Assembly: GCF_006439015.1 (NCBI RefSeq)
Contig: NZ_RCZG01000004.1
Location: 626,910 to 690,909, forward strand
Direction: 5' to 3'
Origin: Mycolicibacterium hodleri
GTDB taxonomy: Bacteria; Actinomycetota; Actinomycetes; Mycobacteriales; Mycobacteriaceae
Length of the DNA stretch: 64,000 nucleotides
Shown here piece by piece: positions 55,580-64,000 of this stretch. The notes beneath the pieces are model-generated. The model had not been told where the DNA came from. It worked only from the letters and a program-made list of their open reading frames with translations, and ran no database searches. A program made the position numbers and the translations under genes. How positions within the stretch are numbered: the first letter of the stretch is position 1; the number at the start of each line of letters is the position of its first letter.

Positions 55580-55585
55580 TCGTCT

Positions 55586-55710
55586 CGGTATTGAGTGCCA
55601 GCGTTAAGCCCCGGCTAGCTGGCCGGCAACCCTCCAACCGCGGTGGGGTGCCCTGGGTGATGACCAGGTTGAGTAGTCGTTCACGGCTACACGGCAAGCG
55701 CGGGCCCGCC
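55586..55710 (+). ncRNA. SAM-IV-type riboswitch upstream of metZ
   Basis: The region contains the conserved strings GAGTGCCAGCG, AAGCCCCGGCT, CCGGCAACCCTCCAACCGCG, GGTGGGGTGCCC, GATGACCAGGTTGAG and CGGCAAGCGCGGG, the pattern of SAM-IV riboswitches, which are described in Actinomycetales and before the M. tuberculosis metC gene. It would sense S-adenosylmethionine and lower metZ-metX expression. The assignment rests on recalled consensus; exact ends are approximate. Confidence 0.85.
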
Positions 55711-55721
55711 ATGACGGGCCC
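55702..55721 (+). promoter_or_regulatory. Expression-platform hairpin candidate
   Basis: GGGCCCG-ccatga-CGGGCCC is a perfect 7-bp GC stem that begins within the last riboswitch bases (GCGGG), so it competes with the final aptamer pairing. It lies about 120 nt before the metZ start codon. A terminator or pausing role would suit, but no U-tract follows. Confidence 0.5.
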
Positions 55722-55840
55722 CCAGAGTAGACAGGGAAACCTGATGCGGAGGCCCACGTTGTGCAGTTGTCGTTGAACCATCCCCGAATTTGATTCGTGC
55801 CTCTACGGCACCCCCTTCTCATTTCCAGAGGACATCCTTC

Positions 55841-57178
55841 ATGACCGATGACATCGATCCCACCGCTGCCTGGGCGTTCGAGACCAAGCAGGTACACGCC
55901 GGTCAGACCCCCGACGTTGCGACCAACGCGCGGGCACTGCCGATTTACCAGACCACGTCGTACACCTTCAGGGACACCGATCACGCCGCCGCGCTGTTCG
56001 GTCTCGCCGAACCGGGCAACATCTACACCCGCATCATGAACCCCACCCAGGACGTCGTCGAGCAGCGCATCGCCGCACTCGAGGGCGGCGTGGCCGCCCT
56101 GTTCCTGTCGTCGGGCCAGGCGGCGGAGACCTTCGCGATCCTGAACCTGGCCGGTGCGGGCGATCACATCGTGTCCTCCCCACGGCTCTATGGCGGCACG
56201 TACAACCTCTTCCACTACACGTTGCCGAAGCTGGGGATCGAGACCACCTTCGTCGACGACCCCGATGACCTGGACTCGTGGCGGGCGGCCGTTCGGCCCA
56301 ACACCAAGGCGTTCTTCGGCGAGACCATCTCCAACCCGCAGATCGACATCCTCGACATCCCCGGCGTCTCCTCGGTCGCTCACGAGAACGGCGTACCGCT
56401 GATCGTCGACAACACGATCGCCACCCCGTTCCTGATCCAGCCAATCGCGCACGGCGCCGACATCGTCGTGCACTCGGCCACCAAGTATCTCGGCGGGCAC
56501 GGAACGGCGATCGCAGGCGTCATCGTCGACAGCGGCAACTTCGACTGGACGGCAAGCGGACGCTTCCCCGGTTTCACCACCCCCGACCCGAGTTACCACG
56601 GCGTGGTGTTCGCCGAACTCGGGCCGCCCGCCTATGCACTCAAGGCGCGCGTGCAACTGCTGCGCGATTTGGGGAGCGCCGGTGCTCCCTTTAATGCCTT
56701 CCTCATCGCGCAGGGCCTCGAGACGCTTAGCCTGCGCCTCGAGCGGCACGTCGCCAATGCCCAGCGGGTCGCCGAGTTCCTCAACGGTCACGAGGGAGTG
56801 TTGTCGGTCAACTACGCGGGCCTACCAACGTCTCCGTGGTACGAGCTGGGAAAGAAGCTGGCGCCCAGAGGAACCGGCGCCGTACTAGCGTTCGAGCTGG
56901 CAGGCGGCATCGAAACCGGCAAGGCTTTCGTCAATGCGCTGACCCTGCACAGCCACGTCGCCAACATCGGCGACGTGCGGTCGCTGGTGATTCATCCCGC
57001 GTCGACGACGCACGCTCAGCTGTCCGCGGACGAACAGCTCGCCACCGGCGTCACTCCGGGTCTGGTGCGGCTGGCCGTCGGCATCGAGGGAATCCAGGAC
57101 ATCCTCGCGGACCTCGAGCAGGGATTCGTTGCGGCCGAGGCGGTTTCAGGGGTACCACAGACCGCGGTCTCGGTGTGA
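55841..57178 (+). CDS. metZ: O-acetyl-L-homoserine sulfhydrylase (MetZ/MetY type; Rv3340 metC)
   Basis: This PLP enzyme of 445 residues makes homocysteine directly from O-acetylhomoserine and sulfide. PLP lysine lies in [12 protein letters not shown] near residue 210; [20 protein letters not shown] and [11 protein letters not shown] are typical of the Cys/Met-metabolism family. ATG 55841 follows AGAGGAC. The long 5' leader carries a SAM-IV-type riboswitch. metX starts 10 nt after its stop, so both enzymes act in succession in one transcript. H37Rv annotation calls the gene metC. Confidence 0.91.
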   Translation: MTDDIDPTAAWAFETKQVHAGQTPDVATNARALPIYQTTSYTFRDTDHAAALFGLAEPGNIYTRIMNPTQDVVEQRIAALEGGVAALFLSSGQAAETFAILNLAGAGDHIVSSPRLYGGTYNLFHYTLPKLGIETTFVDDPDDLDSWRAAVRPNTKAFFGETISNPQIDILDIPGVSSVAHENGVPLIVDNTIATPFLIQPIAHGADIVVHSATKYLGGHGTAIAGVIVDSGNFDWTASGRFPGFTTPDPSYHGVVFAELGPPAYALKARVQLLRDLGSAGAPFNAFLIAQGLETLSLRLERHVANAQRVAEFLNGHEGVLSVNYAGLPTSPWYELGKKLAPRGTGAVLAFELAGGIETGKAFVNALTLHSHVANIGDVRSLVIHPASTTHAQLSADEQLATGVTPGLVRLAVGIEGIQDILADLEQGFVAAEAVSGVPQTAVSV

Positions 57179-57188
57179 GAGCGGAGAC

Positions 57189-58319
57189 GTGACCACCATC
57201 GAAGCTCCAGACAGTCGGCTCGCGACGCTGCCCGCCTGGGGCGAAGTAGGCATCGTCGACATCGGCTCCTTGACGCTGGAGTCCGGCGTCGTCCTCGATG
57301 ACGTGTCCATCGCGGTGCAGCGGTGGGGTGAGCTCTCGACCGAGCGCGACAACGTCGTGGTTGTGCTGCACGCGTTGACGGGCGACTCCCACATCACCGG
57401 CCCGGCGGGCCAAGATCATCCGACCCCCGGCTGGTGGGATGGCGTTGCCGGACCCGGCGCACCCATCGACACCGACCGCTGGTGCGCGATCGCCACCAAC
57501 GTGTTGGGGGGTTGCCGAGGCTCGACGGGCCCCAGTTCCCCTGCGGCGGATGGCAAGCCGTGGGGCTCGCGCTTCCCGGCGATCACCGTGCGGGACCAGG
57601 TGAATGCCGACCTCGCCGCGCTCTCGGCACTCGGCATCAGTCAGGTCGCCGCAGTCGTCGGTGGATCGATGGGTGGCGCCCGTGCGCTGGAATGGATCGT
57701 CGGCCATCCCGACACCGTCCGTGCCGCACTGGTTCTCGCCGTGGGTGCGCGGGCGACGGCTGACCAGATCGGCACGCAGAGCACTCAGGTCGCGGCCATC
57801 AAGGCGGACCCGAACTGGCAGAACGGTGACTACCACGGCACGGGACGTACCCCCGATGCGGGCATCGAGATCGCGCGGCGCTTCGCGCACCTGACCTACC
57901 GTGGCGAGGCCGAGCTCGACGACAGGTTCGGCAACGACGGTCAGGGCGAAGAGAATCCAGCCACCGGCGGTCGCTACGCCGTGCAGAGCTATCTGGAGTA
58001 CCAGGGCGACAAGCTGGCGCGGAGATTCGACGCCGGCACCTACGTCACGCTCACGGATGCGCTGAGTAGTCACGACATCGGCCGCGGGCGCGGCGGCATC
58101 GCAGCGGCGCTGCGCAGGGTCACGGTGCCGGTGATCGTCGGTGGCATCACGTCGGACCGGCTCTACCCATTGCGGCTGCAGGAGGAGCTGGCCGACCTCC
58201 TGCCGACGTGTACCGGCCTCAACGTCGTCGAGTCGAGCTACGGCCACGACGGGTTCCTCGTCGAGACCGAAGCTGTTTACGAATTGATCCGGCAGACACT
58301 GGAGTTCGCGTCCAAGTGA
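57189..58319 (+). CDS. metX: Homoserine O-acetyltransferase
   Basis: This alpha/beta-hydrolase-fold acetyltransferase of 376 residues transfers acetyl from acetyl-CoA to homoserine, supplying the metZ substrate. Catalytic triad: S160 ([12 protein letters not shown]), Asp in SDRLYP and His in GHDGFL near the C-terminus. [14 protein letters not shown] (104-117) is the family signature. GTG 57189 ([11 protein letters not shown]) gives the usual N-terminus; the earlier in-frame ATG at 57129 overlaps metZ. The methyltransferase gene overlaps its stop by 4 nt (GTGA). Called metA in H37Rv. Confidence 0.92.
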   Translation: MTTIEAPDSRLATLPAWGEVGIVDIGSLTLESGVVLDDVSIAVQRWGELSTERDNVVVVLHALTGDSHITGPAGQDHPTPGWWDGVAGPGAPIDTDRWCAIATNVLGGCRGSTGPSSPAADGKPWGSRFPAITVRDQVNADLAALSALGISQVAAVVGGSMGGARALEWIVGHPDTVRAALVLAVGARATADQIGTQSTQVAAIKADPNWQNGDYHGTGRTPDAGIEIARRFAHLTYRGEAELDDRFGNDGQGEENPATGGRYAVQSYLEYQGDKLARRFDAGTYVTLTDALSSHDIGRGRGGIAAALRRVTVPVIVGGITSDRLYPLRLQEELADLLPTCTGLNVVESSYGHDGFLVETEAVYELIRQTLEFASK

Positions 58320-59050
58320 CCGCTGAAGACGCCAGGCAGCGGTCACTGTCATTTGGTGAGGAGGCCGCCGCCTACGAGCGGGGGCGCCCATCCTATCCCC
58401 CGGAAGCCATCGACTGGCTGCTGCAGAAGGATGCGCGCAGTGTTCTCGACCTCGGTGCCGGCACCGGAAAACTGACGGTCCGACTCGTCGAGCGTGGCCT
58501 CGACGTCGTCGCCGTGGACCCCATCCCCGAGATGCTCGAGGTCCTGAGCAGGTCGCTACCCGACACCCCGGCGCTGCTCGGCAGTGCCGAGGAGATACCG
58601 CTGCCCGACGACAGCGTGGACTCCGTGCTGGTGGCTCAGGCATGGCACTGGTTCGACCCCGAAAGAGCCATCAAGGAGGTCGCGCGGGTGTTGCGCCCTG
58701 GCGGTCGACTGGGCCTCGTATGGAACACCCGCGACGAACGTCTTGGTTGGGTCAAGGATCTCGGCGGAATCGTGGGCCACGAGGAAGATCCGTTCAGCCG
58801 CCAGGTGACGCTGCTCGCCCCGTTCGTCGAATTGGAACGCCAGCAGTTCGAGTGGACGAGTTACCTGACGCCCCAAGCGCTGATCGATCTGGTGGCCTCG
58901 CGCAGCTACTGCATCACCTCGCCGGCGGCCGTGCGCTCCAAGACCCTCGACCGGGTGCGTGAGCTGCTGGCCACCCATCCAGCGCTCGCCAGCGCCTCGG
59001 GCCTGGCGCTGCCCTACATCACGGTCGGCGTGCGGGCCACGCTCGCCTGA
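58316..59050 (+). CDS. SAM-dependent class I methyltransferase (Rv3342-like)
   Basis: This 244-residue methyltransferase has motif [12 protein letters not shown] near 42-52, an acidic end of strand 2 ([11 protein letters not shown]) and motif region [11 protein letters not shown], typical of the UbiE/COG2226-like group. GTG 58316 couples it to metX. Cofactor use links it loosely to the methionine/SAM operon; the methyl acceptor is unknown. No signal peptide or membrane segment. Its length and place match Rv3342. Confidence 0.86.
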   Translation: MTAEDARQRSLSFGEEAAAYERGRPSYPPEAIDWLLQKDARSVLDLGAGTGKLTVRLVERGLDVVAVDPIPEMLEVLSRSLPDTPALLGSAEEIPLPDDSVDSVLVAQAWHWFDPERAIKEVARVLRPGGRLGLVWNTRDERLGWVKDLGGIVGHEEDPFSRQVTLLAPFVELERQQFEWTSYLTPQALIDLVASRSYCITSPAAVRSKTLDRVRELLATHPALASASGLALPYITVGVRATLA

Positions 59051-59127
59051 ACCGCTCCCGCCGACGGCACGCTTGTCGACGGGTTTCGTCGACATTCCCG
59101 TACAACAAGCGCACGCTCGCGGGGCTG

Positions 59128-59421
59128 CTAGCTGGTGCCGAGCGGGTCAATGGTCCACGCAATGTAGATCAGCACCGCGCTGACGGACGCGGTGGTGGCG
59201 ATGTCAATCGAGCGCGACCGCACCACCAATAGTCCGGCGCGGTCGTCGGTCAGGGCCAGCCGCATCGCCGCCGCCACCCCGACGCCGATTGCCAGCACCA
59301 ACGCGCCGCGTCGCCAATATCCCGCCACCACCAGTCCGAACGCGGCGAGCAGAAACAGCCCGACCGTAAGGATGGGCCACTGAGCGACGAACACCCTGTT
59401 CGCGAATCTCCTTGGCGTCAC
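59128..59421 (-). CDS. Small membrane protein, DUF3017 (Rv3355c-like)
   Basis: This 97-residue protein has three hydrophobic segments (about 13-34, 37-55, 74-92) and conserved Arg-rich loops ([23 protein letters not shown]). Function is unknown; the family is nearly always beside folD in actinobacteria. Its start overlaps the folD stop by 4 nt (ATGA), so the genes are coupled. It ends 77 nt from the convergent methyltransferase stop. Confidence 0.85.
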   Translation of the reverse strand: MTPRRFANRVFVAQWPILTVGLFLLAAFGLVVAGYWRRGALVLAIGVGVAAAMRLALTDDRAGLLVVRSRSIDIATTASVSAVLIYIAWTIDPLGTS

Positions 59422-60296
59422 GCCACCTCGGAATCGCTGCTCTTCACGCGAGCGCCCATCGCCGCCTCGTCGAGTTCGACGACGTTGCTGAGCAGGAACG
59501 CCCGCGTCAAGGGACCCACCCCACCGGGGTTGGGAGACACGTGACCAGCGACGTCCCAGACGCCCGGATGCACGTCACCGACGAGCTTGCCCGCCTCGTC
59601 GCGACTCACCCCGACGTCGACGACGGCCGCACCAGGCTTCACCATCTCCGGGGTCACCATGTGCGGTACCCCCACCGCGGCGATGATGATGTCGGCCTGC
59701 CGCGTGAGCGTGGCAAGGTCGCGAGTGCCGGTGTGGCACAACGTCACCGTCGCGTTCTCGGAGCGACGGGTCAGCAACAGCCCCATCGGCCGTCCAACCG
59801 TCACGCCGCGACCTATGACCACCACGTGCGCACCGGCGATCGGCACCTTGAAGCGGCGCAGCAGATGCACGATGCCGCGGGGGGTGCACGGCAGCGGCGC
59901 CGCCTCATTGAGCACCAACCGCCCGAGATTCATCGGATGCAGGCCGTCGGCGTCCTTCGCGGGGTCGATGCGTTCCAGCGCCGCGTTCTCGTCGAGATGT
60001 TTGGGCAACGGCAGCTGCACGATGTAGCCCGTGCACTCCGGATTCGCGTTCAGCTCGTCGATGGTGTCGTTGAGCGCCGCCTCGTCGATGTCGGCGGGCA
60101 GGTCTCGGCGGATCGAGTTGATGCCAACCTTCGCGCAGTCGGCGTGCTTACCCCGCACATACGCCTGGGAACCGGGATCGTCGCCGACGAGCACTGTGCC
60201 CAGCCCCGGTGTTCGGCCTGCCGCGGCCAACGCCGCCACCCGCTGCTTGAGGTCGACGAAGATCTCGTCGCGCGTGGCCTTGCCATCCAATGTCAT
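59418..60296 (-). CDS. folD: Methylene-tetrahydrofolate dehydrogenase/cyclohydrolase FolD with extended C-terminus
   Basis: This bifunctional enzyme of 292 residues converts 5,10-methylene-THF to 10-formyl-THF. Motifs [14 protein letters not shown] (K near 56), [14 protein letters not shown] and the NADP-binding GRGVTVGRP are present. ATG 60296 gives [13 protein letters not shown]. Compared with M. tuberculosis FolD, which ends just after VVELAERR, about 13 extra residues ([13 protein letters not shown]) come from a family-B repeat at 59437-59460. A family-A repeat lies in the leader just upstream of the start. Confidence 0.91.
   Translation of the reverse strand: MTLDGKATRDEIFVDLKQRVAALAAAGRTPGLGTVLVGDDPGSQAYVRGKHADCAKVGINSIRRDLPADIDEAALNDTIDELNANPECTGYIVQLPLPKHLDENAALERIDPAKDADGLHPMNLGRLVLNEAAPLPCTPRGIVHLLRRFKVPIAGAHVVVIGRGVTVGRPMGLLLTRRSENATVTLCHTGTRDLATLTRQADIIIAAVGVPHMVTPEMVKPGAAVVDVGVSRDEAGKLVGDVHPGVWDVAGHVSPNPGGVGPLTRAFLLSNVVELDEAAMGARVKSSDSEVA
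59437..59460. repeat. Family-B repeat at the folD 3' end
   Basis: The 24-nt element CTGCTCTTCACGCGAGCGCC and following bases match the amiB1-leader copy at 21 of 24 positions. It is translated in a different frame from the copies in the SDR gene, so it is the DNA rather than the peptide that is conserved. Confidence 0.65.
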
Positions 60297-60313
60297 CGCA
60301 CCCACGAGACCTC

Positions 60314-60340
60314 TTCCCATCGCTTCGCTCGCCCCGGGAC
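60314..60340. repeat. Family-A-like repeat in the folD leader
   Basis: On the minus strand this reads CCCGGGGCGAGCGAAGCGAT, close to the GGCGAGCGGAGCGACGGGG units at 33511-33600. It lies 18 nt upstream of the folD start codon. Confidence 0.5.
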
Positions 60341-60409
60341 TCATTCTGGCATCAGCGGCGAGCGTGCCCTTCGTTGACACTGCGCCACGCCCCGTGGTCA
60401 GCTGCAAAA

Positions 60410-61642
60410 ATGAACACTCAGCCAGGAGTGTTCACCGACGTGTTTGGCGAGGCCAAGCTCGGCCCGGTGACGCTGCGCAATCGCATCATCAAGGCGGCGA
60501 CGTTCGAAGCATCGACCCCCGACGCCCTGGTCACGGAAGATTTGATCAACTATCACCGCCTACCCGCCGCGGGCGGAATCGGCATGACAACCGTCGCCTA
60601 CTGTGCGGTGACCCCCGGTGGACGCACAGATGGCTGGCAACTCTGGATGCGACCCGAAGCCGTGCCCGGACTGCGTCGCCTGACCGATGCGATCCACGCC
60701 GAGGGTGCGGCGATCAGCGCCCAGATCGGCCACGCGGGACCAGTGGCCAACTCCCGGACGAACAAGGCGAAGGCCTTCGCACCGGTGAGGTTCTTCAATC
60801 CACTGTCGATGAGGTTCGCCAAGAAGGCCTCCGCCGACGACATCGACGACATCACCGCGGCCCACGCCAACGCCGCACGCTTGGCGATCGAGTCCGGCTT
60901 CGACGCCGTCGAGGTTCATCTGGGCCACAACTATCTGGCTAGTTCGTTCCTCAGCCCGCTGATCAACCGTCGCACCGACGAGTTCGGCGGGTCGCTCGCC
61001 AATCGCGCCAAGGTGGCCCGCGGCCTGGTGCGGGCCGTCCGCCAAGCGGTGGGCGGCCGGATCGCGGTGACCGCGAAGCTCAACATGTCCGACGGGGTGC
61101 GGGGTGGCATCTCGCTCGAGGAATCCCTGCAGACCGCAAAGTGGCTGGAGGAGGACGGTGGCCTCGACGCCCTCGAACTCACTGCGGGCAGCTCACTGCT
61201 GAACCCCCTGTACCTCTTCCGCGGCGACGCCCCGATCAAGGAGTTCGCGAACGCCTTCAAGCCGCCGTTGCGGTGGGGCATCCGGATGACCGGCAAGAAG
61301 TTCCTGCGGGAGTATCCATACCGCGAGGCCTACCTGATGGATCAGGCTAAGCAGTTCCGTGCGGAGCTCACGATGCCGCTGATCCTCCTGGGCGGAATCA
61401 CCAATCGCGAGACGATGGACTTGGCGATGGCCGAAGGGTTCGACTTCGTCGCAATGGGGCGCGCGGTCCTGGCCGAACCCGATCTGGTCAACCGCATCAA
61501 GAACGACGGCACCGAGCACTCCGTACGGTCACTCTGCACTCACTGCAACAAGTGCATGGCCACCATCTACAGCAGAACCCACTGCGTCGTCACGGATTCA
61601 CCGGCTCCCCCGGCATCAGCCGTGTCCGACCTCCGCGGGTAG
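60410..61642 (+). CDS. NADH:flavin oxidoreductase, OYE-like with possible 4Fe-4S motif (Rv3359-like)
   Basis: This 410-residue TIM-barrel flavoprotein has the OYE/2,4-dienoyl-CoA reductase pattern: [39 protein letters not shown], and [13 protein letters not shown]. The C-terminus has [17 protein letters not shown], a Cys cluster like the 4Fe-4S site of dienoyl-CoA reductases, though the second half-domain (FAD/NADPH) is absent. ATG 60410 matches the family start. It likely reduces an enone-type substrate, unknown. Its 3' end overlaps the convergent secreted-protein gene by 27 nt. Confidence 0.85.
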   Translation: MNTQPGVFTDVFGEAKLGPVTLRNRIIKAATFEASTPDALVTEDLINYHRLPAAGGIGMTTVAYCAVTPGGRTDGWQLWMRPEAVPGLRRLTDAIHAEGAAISAQIGHAGPVANSRTNKAKAFAPVRFFNPLSMRFAKKASADDIDDITAAHANAARLAIESGFDAVEVHLGHNYLASSFLSPLINRRTDEFGGSLANRAKVARGLVRAVRQAVGGRIAVTAKLNMSDGVRGGISLEESLQTAKWLEEDGGLDALELTAGSSLLNPLYLFRGDAPIKEFANAFKPPLRWGIRMTGKKFLREYPYREAYLMDQAKQFRAELTMPLILLGGITNRETMDLAMAEGFDFVAMGRAVLAEPDLVNRIKNDGTEHSVRSLCTHCNKCMATIYSRTHCVVTDSPAPPASAVSDLRG

Positions 61643-62158
61643 CGGTGGCGGAAGGGGGGTCGAAGGCGTGGTGGTCTCGGGGATCGCACTCGATTGCGTC
61701 GATCCCGAGGACGTCGAGGGTGCCGACGACGTTCCAGAGCCCGGAGCCGATCCGTGGAAGTCGACCATCGACTCGCTGCGGATCTCCTCACCGCCGCTGC
61801 TGATCACCAGCGCGGAAGACGTCACGGTGTAGGTGATGCCGTCGTTCTCGGCGACGTAACCACGATCCGTCGACTTGGCCGCCAGGATGAGACGAGCGCC
61901 GTCGCTCACCCGCACGCCCCGATACTGGTACTGGCCGGAGGTGTCGTCCTTGCAGATCGCGACTCGCGAACCCGACGTAGAGCCGAACGCGACCGCCTTG
62001 CTCGGCGGGGCGCAGCGAGCGGTGGAGTCGACGTACCCGCGGTTGTCGGACACGGGTGGCGCCGCGGCACTCATCACCACGGGTGCGACGACTGTGACGG
62101 CGAACGCCCCGAGCACCGCCACTGAGAGTCTCCGCAGATGCGCCCACCGACCGTTCAC
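61616..62158 (-). CDS. Secreted protein of unknown function
   Basis: This 180-residue protein has an N-terminal signal peptide (positively charged 1-11, hydrophobic 12-32) and a mature domain with repeated beta-strand-like segments (YQYRGVRVSDGARLILAA, GYVAENDGITYTVTSSALVI). C48 and C69 may form a disulfide. The C-terminal 50 residues are a Ser/Thr/Pro-rich low-complexity tail, a plausible O-mannosylated segment. No family is recognised with certainty. Convergent with the OYE-like gene and with the leader of the next region. Confidence 0.7.
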   Translation of the reverse strand: MNGRWAHLRRLSVAVLGAFAVTVVAPVVMSAAAPPVSDNRGYVDSTARCAPPSKAVAFGSTSGSRVAICKDDTSGQYQYRGVRVSDGARLILAAKSTDRGYVAENDGITYTVTSSALVISSGGEEIRSESMVDFHGSAPGSGTSSAPSTSSGSTQSSAIPETTTPSTPLPPPLPAEVGHG

Positions 62159-62286
62159 GAACCCGTCCCTCCGCTTGCCTGCCTCACCCTTCCCATCGTC
62201 GCACCGGAGCGGAACGTTAGGGCGGCGCGGCGACCGCGCGTCGCGGGTCGACCTATGTCAGCAAGGCCCGCGCGCACCTTTCGACG

Positions 62287-62574
62287 ATGTCATCGGCCAC
62301 CGCGGGAATCGTCTGCCGCGCAGCCAGGTATCGGCGGACGACGGCATACGGGACGTCGACCAGGGCCGCCCTCTACGACATGACGGTCCAGCCCACCGAA
62401 TTCCTTGCGGTCGACGAGACCCGCGTGGTGGTCGTCGGCCGTTACCACGGGCCAGCCCGCGACGGCCGCACCGCAGTCGATGCTGCGTTTGCCCACGTCA
62501 TCACGACCCGCGGGGACCGTGTCGCGGAGCTCCGCCAGATCACCGACACCGCACGCTGGGGCTTTCCGCAGTAG
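62287..62574 (+). pseudogene. SnoaL-like (NTF2-fold) C-terminal remnant
   Basis: The last 60 residues (PTEFLAVDETRVVVVGRYHG, then VDAAFAHVITTRGDRVAELRQITD) have the pattern of SnoaL-like proteins such as small ketosteroid-isomerase relatives. The first 35 residues are Arg-rich and show none of the expected N-terminal helices, and no alternative frame supplies them, so the 5' part seems lost or frameshifted. It may still encode a short protein of 95 residues. No ribosome-binding site is obvious at 62287. Confidence 0.4.
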
Positions 62575-62636
62575 AGGGTGGAGGCGGCCCGGGACCCAGC
62601 CCGCTCGTGGCACCACTACCGATAGAGTTACGCCCG

Positions 62637-64000
62637 ATGACGCGATCTGCCCCACCCGCGCTGACCGTTCGGTACGACGGATCCCCCCGCACCTTCTCGC
62701 CCGGCAACGACGTGGTGGTCGGGCGCGATCTGCGAGCCGACGTCCGCATAGCCCACCCATTGATCTCGCGGGCACATCTGCTGCTCCGCTTTGATCAGGG
62801 ACGTTGGATGGCCATCGACAACGGTAGCCTCAACGGGCTCTACGTGCATGGCCAGCGCGTACCCATGGCTGACATCGCCGACGGCATGGCCGTCAACGTC
62901 GGCAACCCGGATGGCCCCCGGCTGACCTTCGAGGTGGGCCGCCACCAGGGGTCGGCGGGCTCACCGCCGCAGACCGCGCAGGTGCCGATCGCCCAGCGGC
63001 AGAGCGCGTCCTGGCCCAGCCAGACACCGTCGACGGGGTACCCGCACCCGCAACCACCCCCGGCGCGGACGCCGACGAGCTATCCGCAGGCGCCGCCCAG
63101 GGCTCAGCCGATGTACCCGTCGGGTCCCAGGCCCGCCGCCAGCGGCGCGCCGCAGGGATACCGGCCCCCCAACGCATCGCAGCCCATATCGCGCACCAAT
63201 CTGGACCCGAGCGCCACGCAGATGGGTCCGGCGGCCGCACCGCGCGCCCCCGAAGGCAACCTCGCGACCAGCATGCTCAAGATCCTGCGGCCCGGCAGGA
63301 CCCCGGACGTGCCCGCCGGGGGCGTCAAGATCGGCCGCGCCACCGACAACGACATCGTCATCCCCGACGTGCTGGCATCGCGTCACCACGCCACGTTGGT
63401 GCCAGGTGCCGGCGGCACGCAGATCGTCGACAACCGAAGCATCAACGGCACGTTCGTCAACGGCCATCGGGTCGAGTCCGCGACGCTGCACGACGGCGAC
63501 GTGGTCACCATCGGCAACATCGACCTGGTGTTCGGCGGCGGCACCCTCGCCCGCCGCAACGAGGCCGACGTCGCCACCCGCACCGGCGGCCTGGACGTCT
63601 ACGGCGTCACGTGGACCATCGAGGGCGACAAGACGCTTCTCGACAACATCTCGCTGACCGCCCGCCCCGGCACGTTGACCGCCATCATCGGTCCATCCGG
63701 TGCGGGCAAGTCGACATTCGCCCGACTCGTGGCCGGCTACACCCACCCCACGTCGGGCCAGGTCGCCTTTGAGGGCCACGACGTCCACGCCGAGTACGCC
63801 TCGCTCCGCTCCCGCATCGGGATGGTGCCGCAGGACGACGTCGTGCACGGCGAGCTCACCGTCCGGCAGGCCTTGATGTACGCCGCCGAACTCCGGTTGC
63901 CCCCGGACACCAACAAGGCCGACCGCGAACAGGTCGTCAACGAGGTGCTCGAAGAGCTCGAGATGACCAAACACCTCGACACGCGCGTCGACAAGCTCTC
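62637..64000 (+). CDS. FHA-domain ABC transporter (Rv1747-like), N-terminal part
   Basis: The frame is open from ATG 62637 to the end of the window (454 residues; 3' part cut off). FHA domain 1 covers about 9-98 (VGRDLRADVRIAHPLISRAH), followed by a Pro-rich linker (104-208) with Thr/Ser sites, FHA domain 2 about 212-300 (IGRATDNDIVIPDVLASRHH), and an ABC ATPase with Walker A GPSGAGKS at 352-359 and the Q-loop near 399. Rv1747 in M. tuberculosis has this order plus a membrane domain and is controlled by PknF phosphorylation of the linker. The same regulation is inferred here. Confidence 0.88.
   Translation, partial: MTRSAPPALTVRYDGSPRTFSPGNDVVVGRDLRADVRIAHPLISRAHLLLRFDQGRWMAIDNGSLNGLYVHGQRVPMADIADGMAVNVGNPDGPRLTFEVGRHQGSAGSPPQTAQVPIAQRQSASWPSQTPSTGYPHPQPPPARTPTSYPQAPPRAQPMYPSGPRPAASGAPQGYRPPNASQPISRTNLDPSATQMGPAAAPRAPEGNLATSMLKILRPGRTPDVPAGGVKIGRATDNDIVIPDVLASRHHATLVPGAGGTQIVDNRSINGTFVNGHRVESATLHDGDVVTIGNIDLVFGGGTLARRNEADVATRTGGLDVYGVTWTIEGDKTLLDNISLTARPGTLTAIIGPSGAGKSTFARLVAGYTHPTSGQVAFEGHDVHAEYASLRSRIGMVPQDDVVHGELTVRQALMYAAELRLPPDTNKADREQVVNEVLEELEMTKHLDTRVDKL

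Overview
The window is high-GC actinobacterial DNA, and gene order places it in a fast-growing mycobacterium (Mycolicibacterium-like). From established knowledge of Mycobacterium tuberculosis H37Rv, the order nei, lpdA/glpD2, Rv3304, amiA1/amiB1, deoD, pmmB, upp, Rv3311, add/deoA/cdd, sdhCDAB, sigJ, Rv3329, dacB1, Rv3335c, trpS, metC(metZ)/metA(metX)/Rv3342, Rv3355c/folD and Rv3359 is that of the Rv3297-Rv3359 region. No sequence search was run, so homologue names rest on recognition of motifs and order.

Layout. 1-5.6 kb: nei 3' end, a desaturase/reductase pair with a divergent TetR regulator, a broken enoyl-CoA hydratase, an SDR and an RluA-type pseudouridine synthase. 5.6-16.7 kb: glpD, lpdA, a GGCT-like protein, two M20 amidohydrolases, purine nucleoside phosphorylase, an AbrB-type transporter with a divergent MarR regulator, pmmB and upp. 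16.7-22.1 kb: a probable type VII secretion substrate pair (EspC-like protein plus WXG-NlpC/P60 hydrolase), a secreted nuclease/excalibur operon, an alcohol dehydrogenase, an SRPBCC protein and an Rv3311-like protein. 22.1-29.5 kb: an accessory island with an overlapping five-gene operon (APC permease, two SDRs, ureohydrolase, PuuE-like deacetylase) divergent from a PucR regulator. 29.5-36.2 kb: nucleoside salvage (add, deoA, cdd) divergent from sdhCDAB. 36.2-47.4 kb: an AhpD-like protein, sigJ, and an amine/amino-acid catabolic cluster (permease, GGT-like, Eis-like GNAT, aldehyde dehydrogenase, Lrp/AsnC regulator, aminotransferase, SMP-30-like). 47.4-64 kb: dacB1, YihY protein, trpS, xthA, hydrolase, monomeric isocitrate dehydrogenase, a SAM-IV-type riboswitch ahead of metZ-metX-methyltransferase, folD, an OYE-like oxidoreductase, secreted proteins and the start of an FHA-ABC transporter.

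The most unusual signal not explained by genes is a set of short DNA repeats. Family A (core GGCGGGCAGGAGCGNAGCGA, or a shorter GGCGAGCGGAGCGACGGGG form) lies next to or inside rluA-like, lpdA, sdhD, sdhD-sdhA and folD. Family B (24-nt core containing CTGCTCCTCGCGCGAGCGCT) lies in the amiB1 leader, at the folD 3' end, and four times in frame inside an SDR gene. Both families appear to have entered reading frames and lengthened proteins. The strongest candidates for undescribed biology are the PucR-controlled ureohydrolase/deacetylase operon, the WXG-NlpC/P60 secretion pair, and repeat-driven protein extension. No tRNA, rRNA, CRISPR array, insertion sequence or prophage was seen.
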